Assembly (NCBI GenBank): GCA_010645155.1
Contig: JAAGOF010000100.1
Location: 26,421 to 90,420, forward strand
DNA from: Tigriopus japonicus
Lineage: Eukaryota > Arthropoda > Copepoda > Harpacticoida > Harpacticidae
Length of the DNA: 64,000 bases
Direction: 5' to 3'
The number at the start of each line of letters is the position of its first letter. Position 1 is the first letter of the stretch. Positions 20,329-32,500 of the stretch are shown piece by piece. Made by a program: the position numbers and the translations under genes. The notes under the pieces are model-generated. The model did no database searches, was not told where the DNA came from, and was given only the letters and a program-made list of their open reading frames with translations.

Positions 20329-23300
20329 ATTTGTCACTGTACTTTGTACAGCGGCTTGGTTCAATGACAAACAGAAAGATGCGCTTGCATATGTTTGAAC
20401 TCGTGGATATGTAATAGTTTACCAATCCTAAGTTCCTTCAGAATCTACCAATCTACATCATTACTACAATATAATAAAAATACTACATCATTTGAATGCA
20501 AACAGGACAAGAAACGTTTTTACTATCAAAATCCAAAATCTCACATTGCTAAACCCCGTAAAATAACAACGTACAAAGCATGAGGAGGGCAAGAAAATCG
20601 TGTTCTTCGGTCTCTTTTAATCTTCGAGCGGTTGAGTTTAAAAAAGTCTGTGGAGTTAATGTGCGGTAGGGATTTGTCAAAAAGTCAGAGGAATTTAGAT
20701 GGCTGAAGTCATGAAAGTAATCGAATTTCTTCCTTCCTTTTGATTTCGGTCTCGGATTTCTTCGTGGTAAAGTAAGAGAAGTTGGAATAGGCTACTCTTG
20801 TGCGCAGCATAACGTAGAACTCTTCGGAAGCCAAGAGCAATGCAACCAGTGCTTGAGGTCGGTCGTGTCCAACTTCTTCCAATTCGGATTTAGGAGCTTT
20901 CATTTTACCAACTATTTAACCAGCTAAGCCCATCATGGCAAGTGAACTTTCACTTTGGCTTGAACACTTCCCAAGACTGGTTTGGACGATACTGGATGAA
21001 CTTTGAAGGTGGTTCTTGACTTCAAGCAAGTTTTTTCTAACTTTCTTGAACGACATTTCGGATTTGCCCGATCGCAATGAAGCCTATTTCTTACGCACCC
21101 ACCTGTTTCCTAAGTTAATACGTTAAAGCTACCAATTGGAGGGTAATTGAAGATCTGGATACTTTCAGTCGTCACCAAACCCTTGAAGTCCGTTCTTTAC
21201 TCTTGATCGTAATAAGAAAAATGACGAAATCATATTTTATAAGGATTTTAAAGAACATCTCTTTCGAAAGTTATATATTTCGAAAAAAAGAAGAGTAGGA
21301 ACATCGTGAATGAGTAAAAGCAAGAGTACGGGATTGACAACAAGATATCATAATCTAGAACCAAGGGAACCATTCGGTGGATCTCGGGAAGGAACCATCT
21401 CCAAGCAGATGGGTTTGTTTCAAAGCCCTTTCAAGTCGCGAGAATTTGAGGTCATTCAAAGTCGCAAAACATCGTCTCTTCTTTGTTAGTCTCAAACTGA
21501 AGTTCAACAAGACATCAAGCCCTAGTCTTTTTGTTACTCTCAGATAAAAGAGGTAAAGAAGGCGTGTTCATGACAAGAGTTAGATAATTGATTTAGCTCA
21601 TTCCATTGTATTTTGCTTCTTGGATATGTCATCCTAAAAGTCAATGAAGAGCATGAAAGAAATACACCGCTGTAATAAGAGATTAGATATTGTACAGACT
21701 GGAGAATTTTACTCATTGTTCGTTCTTTTTCTTCGCAAAACCAAAAATTACACATACTCTACGGTAAATATTGCATAAATGAAATATTTTCATTCTATAT
21801 TTGCATTTAAGGGAAATCACATTTATTGTTCAGATAAAAATAACTTGCTTGCACAAAGCACCCAAAGTATGTATACCACTTCGATTTACTCACTACAAAA
21901 AACCATTAGTGTTCCAATGATTCGAGGCCAGAGGTCTGACAAGGGTAAGCTTTCAGCATTCGGAATGAATTAGGGCAATGATCGTTTCCAGCGTAAAGCA
22001 TTTTCAAGGCAAATTAGTATTTGCTCGTTTTCGCGTTCTTACGTATGCGTCCCATGATAATTTGATGCCAGATTGGCCTCATGGAGGGAGTGAAGAAGGA
22101 AGGAAGGAAGGAGTCAAATCGATTGTTTTTTTCTCTTTCTCTGTCTCGTTTATTCGTTCTTTCCCGCCTCTTACGTTCTCTCCTCTGACACCCTTCTGAA
22201 TGTGCTCGTTGTTCTTGTTTACCCTCTACGTTTTTCGAGTCTTAGTCAAACTGACTTCCTAGGGAACAACTCCGAAATGAGTAACTCGCGCTTGAATGGA
22301 TCGAGGATCATGGATCAGTCTTGGTGTTGGGCTAAAGCATTGTGGATACATCGACTACAAATGTGTACCCTATTAGTTTGGTTTGCTACGCAGATAGTAA
22401 TAGACAAGTGCAGTATGTATTCGCATTGGTAACGCGGAATAGAGCAACACGCGATCGAACTTCGTTCTGAAAATGTGAGCGTATGGCGAACAACATTATT
22501 GGGTGGTCGATCGCCTTGAATGCTAAAAGGGAGTGTGGATAATTGCATTCCTTCTTGGCATCAATATCGCCTTAAGGCAACGGATCCATGGTAAATGGAA
22601 AGGGCTATAAATATGAACTAAAACGTACTTGTAGTATATTTGGCACCGTTTGAACATTTCTTTGAAAGCCTTTAAAACATGGTTGACGACATGAAGAGGA
22701 ACAACATAGTTGTTGATATTATCTTTGTCAACGAGGAAACCCGTGCTTTTCTCATTAGCCAATTTTCCGCTCAAGTTAATCGACAAACTGTTTGCCCATT
22801 GTGGTACTCCTTAGTCTCTCTCCTTTGCTCCTTCTTATTCCATTCCTCTTTGGTCGTAATCCGTATGTGCGAGAACATACCAAACTCCCCTCAAAGTGTC
22901 ACAAGGCAAATTGTGCAATGTCACAATTTATGGACCGATCCACCTCGAGCAAAAACGGATGGAATGGACCCGAGGATGAAAGAATGGACCAATCTGCTGC
23001 TAGCTTGCCATTCAGTTCTTTGGAGATTAGCCATGCCTCACGCATCCACCAAAGCTGTTGGAAAGTAATAAATGTCTTACATACAGGGACCAAAATACGT
23101 AAATGTCCCCAATGGCGTGAGTCATCGATTGGTCCATTTCATCCAAACTAATTTTCAAAGGTGAATGAATCATCCCCACGCACAATGGGTGTTCGATGAT
23201 TTCCATAATAGTTATATGACTGAACTCATCTCAATTTCCTTAATGCTCATAAATAAGAATCCAACTCAGTCGGATTTTGCTGACGCTGGCCCTTAATTTA

Positions 23301-26300
23301 AGAATTCGCGGTTACTAGTAGTGTTGTTTTTTTTCTTTTTCATAAAATGCCAGCCCCATACCTGTATTCATAGTTTATCAATGTTTTAAATAAACCTGCA
23401 ACAAAATATAATGTATATTATAATAATATAAAATAATAATAAATAAGAGTCAAAAACAGTAACTCGATATTTGATCTAGGTACGGGCACGATGGAGATTG
23501 AAACAAGTGCCATATAAAAGTCAGGATGACCGGAGCAATATCGCCAAATCTAAACGGACTATTTTACGGCTGGTAGCTTTATTATTTCAAACAAAGTCTT
23601 GTTTTCTTTCTTTTGATTCCAAAGATTGCATAAAACTTAGCCTTGTAAAGCTCGTTAGCGATCAGTTTATTGATTTGACTCTTTTCCTGTTGAAGCAGTT
23701 CCTTCCATCTGATATTTAGTTATCTGTAAAGAGCTGGTGGACTTCTCTTAATTAGGGAATTGTATATCGTGTAGTTGCCAGAAGCGAAAAGAGATCCCTG
23801 CTTGGGACTTGGTTTCTCGCCCTTGAAAGGATCCTCCATCAAAGTTCAGCAGTATTCTTGTCAGATCATTCATATCCTTTGACGCCAAGATGCTAGACCC
23901 CCAAAAAGGGAAAGTCCCGTCTTAATCGTTTAAGAAGAGCTCCGCGTTCCTCAATGTTCCACATACAACAGAGTACAGTCTTCTTGCATGCTGGCCATCA
24001 TTGATGGAATGCATTGGAAACGTCATTGAGCTGATAGGACCTACCTACTCATTACATCTGTCCCTGTAGCCTGGCTGACTGTTGAGTACCAAATAAATAA
24101 GTCGGAGAAAGTGGATGGAGAAACGATTAGGAATACTTCCATTGGAACAAGTTGATCTACTGAGCTAATGATGTGCCTTGTATAGTGAATCAAAGGCCCT
24201 TTAGCAGCTTCTGTTGCCCTTCAATCTGTACCCAAAGGGCCACATCTTTGTTCTAATGTTAAAGGCATGGTTGAAGTCGACGATGTGATGTTTTTTTTCT
24301 TGAGGTTTATCTCCCGGTAGACTTAGTTTCAAACCCCGTTCAATCAATCTTCTTTCTAAATCAACTCTTCTCTCAGTATTCCATCAGCCATCAGATTATG
24401 GGTTAAATAAGCTTCTCGTGAGTTTAAGTTGACGTTTTCAAATGGATAAAGTCAAAATTATGGTATCCTGAAAAATGATGCGGAGATCAAAATAAATAGC
24501 GTCTTTTTCATCTTCGTGCGGAGTTAATAGATCTTTCAAAGCTAGAAAGCCATTTTTTAAACTAAGGGGAAAGCTTTGTTGACAACTCTACCAAGGTTGA
24601 TTTTGCAAACCAAAACGAACGTGGAGCATTTTTAAGTCTGAAAGACTTAAGACTCGCACTAGGACATCCTTCAATCTGTTTCACTGATTTCAGATGAGAT
24701 TGAAATTGAAAAAGATGTGATGAAATTTTTTTTTGTTTCATGGCGTCTCACATACGTGTTCTTATTTACAATCAATCTTGGGTTGATTTTGAACAAAAGA
24801 AATTTAAGCAAAGACGTAGTGGGTAATCAGTTGTCATCGTCTTAGTTCACTATTTTGAATGGACTTTTGTCTATTTGTTTGACATAGTTGGTCACAAAAA
24901 TATACTCATTTTTTTGTTTAGACTAGGACTAGTAGGAATGGACAATTTGATCAAAAAGAGTTATGGAGATGAAAAGGGTCTTTTTCCAACATGTGTTTCC
25001 TAAGTCTCCAAAGCTCAGCTCTTCCCTTTTGTACCAAATGAAGTTTGAGCTCTTCAATGAAGACTGTCTCTGATTGGATGGGGTATAGAATCGTTTCTTT
25101 GGCCTTTTGCCAACCTTCGTTGTGAAGTAGTGGATGTGGGGGATGGGATTGTTTGCCAAATTTCATGATGACATCTGATAGTACACAGAGTTTCGGACCG
25201 GTAAAAACATGGCTTTCCCTTCATGCTCAAAGGTGGATCCAACCCTTTTTCTTAGTTTTTGCCCTCATTCTTTTAATCAGACTCGCGATCAAATGAAACA
25301 TAACATGGAACATATGTGTGTACTCCGAGAAAATTCAGTGAGCCGTTGCCAAAAAACAAATTAGTGTAGTGTCCCCCCATATGCAACGAGTTCACTATTC
25401 AGACAGTCTTGTTTGTTCCGAGAAGGTACTTGTTTTCGGTTAAGGACATTCACGATTGTTATCCCATCTGGATACCAGGCGTGAAGAGATAGATCTACCT
25501 ACCCTCTTTACCGGTATCATTGTTTGCATAGCCTTTGCAGTGAGACAGAAGGCTCTGGTTCTAAGTACACCGGGAAGGAAAATATAAGAACAGAATGGTC
25601 AAGCGTAAATCATATTCATGGGTTGTCTCGAATGTGGCATAACCAGGCTTGTTCCTATTCGTTGTGAACGTAATGGTCAAGTTTATCCTTTGTCTTGCCA
25701 CGACAAAACACACGAGAACGAGTCAGAATGCCAGCCAGAAATACGTCTTCTTGGAATCAAAGGACACACACACTTTTCTTTCATGGTTTTCTGATGAATC
25801 CTTGGCCATTGTGGTGGCTATCGTTTTAGTTCTCAATTTTCTTGCGCGGACATCGATAGTTTTTTTGGGGCTACTACTGTATGTGTCCAAACACTGCAAA
25901 ATGATGCAAGCTTATAAACTTGTGTTTGGTGAAATGAATATGGGGACATTTTGAAATCTTTTTCATATGGATGACAAAATATTGGAAAATTATCAAATGC
26001 TTTCTTACTTATCAACCGAACCTATGCAATAATAAAGGTACAAACTAAATGATTTCGAAGAGAAAAAATACTCCAACAAACTTAAGATGTGCTGAAGGTC
26101 TTGAAAATGTATTTGAAGAAAACAAAAATTGTCTCGCCCTTCTACATGGAAAAAGTAGTGTGACTTGGTTCTAATGTTAAGCGAAAAGTAACTTCAAAGA
26201 CAATTATTAACACATCTGTTCTTAAAAAGTAGGAACATCTGCCTCAAGCTTACTTTTTATATTTGCTTTCGCACATTCTCAAATTGTTAGCTTCACCTTA

Positions 26301-28908
26301 TACTTTTTAGAACTCGCGAGAGACGCTTCGGCCTCTCTTCTGGTCCAAACAAAATGAGATTCATCCACTAAGTAAGTCTGCGGGCCACAACCAAATTGAC
26401 ATGAATATTACTGATGTCAAAGTCCTGTCGGTGGATCTTTTTCCTGTCAAGATGTCAATGATCGTCACATTCCTTTTTTATCCATAGAAATCTGGAGTTA
26501 ACAGACAGAAAATGGAACAGAATAAACGAGCGAAGGCACCGAATGCATACATAACAACACCACATAATGTAAGGTTATTTAGTCAGTATTGGTTGTATCA
26601 CTTCGGGCGATTTTGTATGGCTGCACTCTTGAATTGAGGAGCCAGAAAAGAAGCCTTTTTTTGAAAAGTCTGATATCTGCAAAACACGGGTCCGAGGTAA
26701 TGTTCCCAACTATTCGGAAATGTATTCTTAGTCAAAGGGCAAATGGGATCGATGGCACTCAATTTAGAGAGACCCGCTCAATGCTTGTGCAATACGTAGA
26801 ATAAGATGGATACTGTTGCAAGATGTAGATTACTATTGGAAAGCCCGTTTCAGCGAAAAGAGATTAAGGGACAAGAGCGATGGATAGGAGTAACCATTGC
26901 TTGCAATCGCACAAAAGGGAGAAGGTGTCAAGGTCAGGGATGTTGTTTTCCTGTTTCCGGCGGTGACATGTCCAAATAGGAGAAAATAATGGCAGAAACG
27001 AAGCCAAGAAGAAACTCTGGACGAACAGAGGTAAAGTGTACATGCATGCTTCTGCACGAGATGGATAGTCCTCACAACAATTGCGCTCGAGTCAACATGA
27101 TTAATCATAAGACTTTTCATTTGTTTTGATATCATTGCCTTTAATTGACTCTAACACCCTTCGCCACCAAGTGATATATTTCATAATTTCTTACCTGATC
27201 ACTAATTAGAGCCAACAATCCATGAAAAAAAGCCTTAAATTCACGTTTGCCCCAAATAATTGTTATCTTCACATGAGAAATGGATCAATTATCACCAATC
27301 ACAAACTTGGACCCAATTTCATTAAAGCGTGTCTACGTTGCTTCCGTGGGTAGAGTGTTCCACACATGGAACAACAACAAAAGCGACTGCCCTCTCAAAG
27401 GAGGGACGAGTTCAGACTGAGACGAACGGGGAGAAAAAATGGGAGATTTCAAAAAGCAGAACAGCACGAGCGAGCGAGAAACGGACTGCGGAAACGAGGG
27501 AAGGAAAGGAGCGAGTGGAATGGAAAGTGGATCCACATGGCGCAAGAGACGAGCGAGGAACACTGGGAACAACAACGCTTCTGCTGACACACTGCGCCAC
27601 CCAAAACACGACAGAAGCAACTTGAACGAAGAGAAGCTCAGAATAGACGGACAGCTTACAAGCCAGCACTCTTGAGTGAGGGAAACGATTTTGGCTGGCT
27701 CAGACAAGCACGGGCGAATTAGCACGCCCATTGGAACCTTCGACAGGGTTGCCGGGGATCATAACTAATTGGGCATTAATTAACTCTCCCGGTTGACTAT
27801 CTAGTCACGAATTCAAGCTCTCTACCTTGAATTGGCTCTTGAAGCGAGATTGAGAGTGGGTTGGTGAAATATTTCACGGAGATGCCCTTAACAAAACCTG
27901 ATAATCCTATACAAAGAGGCAATGTATTTATGGAACAATAGATATGCAAGGACCGTTTACCCACAATCCTAAATGCCCAATGAGGAATCCATATTGTCTG
28001 AAAGCCTTAATCCCCTTGTTTAGGCAATGCAAGGGCGAGGACGAGCATCAGTTGTGAGCGTCGATAGAGATGGTTAAGGTATTCTAATGAAAGTGCAGGT
28101 TCAGGGCCATCAATGTTGACCGTGCAACCATTACGCCGAAGTGGGTAAATACTTGTGGATTGCATTTTTTCATTGCCTTGCCCCCCAGAGTTCATTAATT
28201 CATAGGGGGCCAGCCAATCCTAGCCGCAATTCGGAACTTTAGGACATCGACGTTAGTCGTGCTTTGAAATGGGCTTTTTCTAATTCTAATATGTTGCTAT
28301 TCTGTCTCTCCGGAGGACATGGCATATTATGCTAAAATATAAGTTCAACGGAGGGTGCGATAATGAGTGAGCTTTTTCAAAACGTTGCAACTTGCTTTTT
28401 TCAAAGGCTTTGGCGGTATGTTTCCGACATTTTCTTTTCTAGTTTCAAGAGAACGTCCGACACTAATTCACCCCCAACAATCCGAGCGAGAGACTTCGCG
28501 GAGTGTTTTTCACTTATCCCAAAATTGTGTCGCAGCAACTTAAGTGCATGCACTAACCAGGAGGTAAAATAGCAAAGTATTCTCACAAGCTTTGAATGGA
28601 TGTGCAAAGCATTGGCCACATAAAGGCCATACAGTAAATCCATGGGTAGTTATGAAAATCAACGAGAGAGAGAGAGGCAGGTGTTAATGTAAACTTTTCA
28701 CAATGGAGTGCTTTCTCTATATAAAGACAACACTTTTTGAAGCCAGGGATTGTCCTTTTAATCCGGGGCCAAAGACTCCCCAAGACAAGGTAAACCCCGT
28801 CTGCGATCAAAAAATCTTTGTTTTGTTTTTTGTTTGCATCACCACCTTGTCGTTCACGAAGACATTTTTTTCTGAAATTGTTGTGATCGAAATGGTACGT
28901 ATATTAAA

Positions 28909-29061
28909 CATGTAATTGTTTATTGCGATGCTTAAGAGTCATCAGTATGGCTGCAAAAGTAAGAATAATTATTTTTACTTTATTTCAATTTTTATTTACA
29001 TTATTTTTACTGTTGCAACCGTACTGATGACTCTTAAGCATCGCAATAAACAATAACATAT
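28909..29061. mobile_element. small MITE with about 45-bp terminal inverted repeats
   Basis: The left arm (28909 to about 28957) and right arm (about 29011 to 29061) are near-perfect inverted copies, sharing TTGTTTATTGCGATGCTTAA followed by GAGTCATCAGTA. The AT-rich spacer is about 55 bases. The 8-bp sequence ATATTAAA flanks it on both sides (28901-28908 and 29062-29069), consistent with a target duplication of the hAT size, though in AT-rich DNA this could be chance. It has no coding capacity. Confidence 0.75.
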
Positions 29062-29503
29062 ATATTAAATTTTGGGACTCAATTTTGTCATATGCAGAAT
29101 CAATAGAGTTGGAACACAAATGCCTCGCAATTTGTAAAAGGCGATGAACATCGTAATGGGGAACCGAACAAAAATGGAACTACATTGTTGCTATCAAAGC
29201 CACTTAACCTCTTTTGAATCAATTCAACCAATGCTCAGTGTTCATCTTCGAGTTTTCAGCAGAATCAGGAGAAAACGTTGAAGCAATTTTCCCTTGAAAG
29301 TGGACACATCGTATTTATAACGGAGAATTATTTAGTAAAGTTTACTGAATTACACTGTAGGCGCAATTTCATGTTTTTTTCACCATTTCATTCTTTGTCG
29401 TGGCTTTTGAGGCCGAATCATGGATTGATGCTAAGATGCTAAATATTAGAATGAATCATCAATGCTCTTTAAAAGCCTCTATCGCGCATACTATTGGAAT
29501 GGT

Positions 29504-29509
29504 TTTAAT
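29504..29509 (-). promoter_or_regulatory. candidate polyadenylation signal for IFT172
   Basis: ATTAAA on the minus strand lies about 65 bases past the IFT172 stop codon. It is a common variant hexamer at a plausible distance. Its use is not shown. Confidence 0.35.
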
Positions 29510-29573
29510 TTTTTTTTTCATGGAATGTATAGTACACTAACATGGATTCAACCAAGTCATTTCAATCCATGGC

Positions 29574-32500
29574 CTACTTAAACGAGAAACTTGGTGCCAA
29601 ACCTCCCAATCCCCCCCAGTTGCTTATAAATTTGAGAACGTCTTGAATCTCGTTGTCTGAAACAGTTTTGGCCACCATGACAAACTTGTTCCAATCTTCC
29701 TTGTTTGCGACCATTCCTCGAGCAAACTCAATGGCGTTGCCCAAAACCGGATAACCAGTTATGATACAAGCCGGAGAAATTGCTCCCGTTTTGGCTGCCA
29801 CCAGGGATGCTTCATAAGTCATCCTCTGGTCCAATGGGAGCTGTTGCTCAACGCGTTGGTCCATGGAAACAGCCAACACCCACTCTTTGACGCCTTCATG
29901 CTCACGAGACGGCAAATGCGGATGTTCAGGCAGAGGAACCTCAAATGGAATGTCAGTTTCCACGAAATCCGAGTTGTCCAACATGTCCAACGAGCGCTCT
30001 TCAATGGCCTCGTACAAATCCAAGTATCGATTCAAGAAAACAAAGGCCATATTTTCCCAGCCAACTCGCCTGGCACCCATGCCAGCCTCGTAGAAGGCTT
30101 TATCGGGAGGTAGAATATCGCTATGTCGGAGAAGAGATACTGACAGCTTCGTAGCTATTTCGACCAGGCTCTTCTGAGTTTGACAAGCAGATCTGACAGC
30201 CAAATAGTGAGAAATAAGAAGCAAGAGCTTGAAATCTCGATGTGCGTCAGATCCGTCCAGTTCGCCCAATTTGGCCATGTTCTCGGTGAGATCGAAGAAA
30301 AGATCCCTTAGTGTTGCCCAAGTGTGGTACATTCTCCCTTCTACGTCCCCCACGGTCGGTAAATTGAACAAATCAATGGCTAATCTCTTGTAGATGTTGA
30401 AGTTTTGAGGGAATGCCGGAGCTCCATGTTTCTTGTACAGTTTCAAGGCTTCCAAAGGTTGCTCTTCCCGAATTGATTCAGTCGCTCGAAGAGCGATGTA
30501 CTTATGCTGCAGTTCGGGCCCATGTTGAGCAGCAGTTTCAATGGCCTTATCCCAGTTGCCCTGTTCTATGTACATGTCAAGGGCAGAGATCAGATCGACG
30601 TTGGCCAGTTGCTCAGCTTGACCTTCATTTTTCAAATGATCCTTATACTTCTGGTCCACATACGGTTCCAATCTGGGTTCCAACTCTCTGGCGACTTTCT
30701 TGGCTTTAGCCCATTCTTTAGCATCAATAAAAACATCGATGGCCTCTTTAATCATCTCGACACTCAAATACAGTTGAGCGGCGTTGTTGTGGCGTCCCAC
30801 TTCGACCAGTTTTGGGCCCAATACCTCGGCCACCTCCATTGCCTTGTCGGCGTCTAAAAATTTCATGGCCAGATCGGATGCTTTGGCCCAGGCGTTAGCC
30901 ATCGTTGTGGTATTGGTTGTGTTTGTCCTGTCAACCTTAAGATAACAGTCGACGGCACGGGCGTATTCTCCGCTCTCTTCCCATTGTCGGCCTTGAGTGA
31001 GGAGGGCGTCACTGTCTCGTGAGCTCTCAGCCAAGGCTTCGCTTTCATATTCATCTTGAAGGGCCTTAAGTTTGTGGGGCAAATATTCTTTGCACACCCT
31101 CAAGGCCTCTGGCCACATTTGAGAATCACGGTACTGTTTAACAGCCAATTCTGGTCGTTGTGCACGCAACAAAAGGCTCTCAAATTTGGAAAAGTCCGAA
31201 TTTTCGAACGCCACCTTAGCCTGTCCAATTAAGACGTCGGACACGCTGGATTGGTCGTGTTCTTCAGCTACTCGTTGAGCCGAGTCCCAATCCTGGTTGT
31301 GAACGAACATGAGAACAGCTTCTTTGGGCTTCTTGGCCTTGACAAACTGAGCTTCGGCCTCTTTGAACTTGCCTTCATCTTCCAAGGCCATGGCGTATTT
31401 GTAGTGGATGTCCTCGGTCTTGTGTTGAGCTGCCAGCCGCGCCAATTCAAAGGCAAATTCGAATTGATAGCTCTCACATGCATAGTCAATGCCCTGTTCC
31501 AAGATGCCAAACTTGTTGAGCAGCTTGACTGCCGATTCCCCTCCCAACGTCTTGGCCCATAAAAATGCCACTTGTTTGGCAGAGTTGGGACCACCGTGGT
31601 TTTGAGCCACTCGATAAGCGTCTTCCCACATATCCGCACCCCTGTACATATGAACCGCTGACTTCCAATCTCCCGCTTCGATAAAGTGCTTCTCGGCAGC
31701 ACGATGATTGCCTTCTTGCTCGAGTTCTTGGGCCAGGTGGACGTGGGTGGACTGAAGAAGGTCTGGGTGAAAAGTCTGAACCAGTCGGGTCATATGGTCG
31801 TATTGTCTCTGCTTTTTGTACATGGAAATAGCAAGATCTGGCTCTTGGACGGAGATAAAAAGCTTCTCTGCCTCTTTGAAACGGCCCTGTTCCTCGAGTT
31901 TCTGAGCTTGAGTGACGTACATGGCGCTCACCTAAAAAGACGCAAGCAACAATGCATTAGCAATATCGAGATAAAGAGGAGAAAACGGCCAAACGGCAGA
32001 AAACCCGATAATTCAAGAGGCCCACGGTGCTACATTCAGTAGCTTTTCCTTATCGAATTCGGGTTCCTTTTGAGCCACAAGTTGTCTCTAAGAATCGAAA
32101 GATCGGCCAGGAGTAAAAATGCCCCTTATGAGGAATAAATGTTCTTTTGTTTTGCCTTACTTTCTTTCTTGATTCTTAAGGAGGGTGCTTGCTGACCAAT
32201 CACTCTTTTTGTACGGAAGTTCGTTTAGCCCCACAGCCAAGCTCTTACGTACGTACTGTATATTCCAGTGAGATCTGAGGGTCTAAGAAGCGTTAAGAAA
32301 AAGAAGAGCCGAGGGTCCAAGAACGTGCTTTTCCCCAGTACTTCTTTTTACTAACGAGAAAAAGTGACAACGGGGCTGGATAAGGGGGAGAAGCAGGCAA
32401 AGATCAAATTTATGACCTAGTTCGTGAACTGAAGCACTGTGCAAAAACACGGCTAGAATTTCAACTACTGTGGAATGTTCAACAAAAGGGTGAGTTTTTC

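Larger units (their letters stand above)
20241..29573. other. 9.3-kb stretch without a supported gene
   Basis: It contains either the upstream introns and first exons of the large gene or intergenic DNA. I found no exon ending in phase 1 that would join the 20240 exon. It has GGAT/GATA microsatellites (about 20295-20328), AT-rich low complexity (23405-23445), an AG-rich tract near 28663 and an inverted-repeat element at 28909-29061. Minus-strand open frames at 20709-20903 and 24951-25166 look somewhat coding but have no splice-site or family support. Confidence 0.5.

Noticed and set aside
22679..23151. Overlapping plus-strand frames of 129 and 119 codons
   Set aside because: Two frames are open over the same bases, composition is not protein-like and no family resemblance was found.
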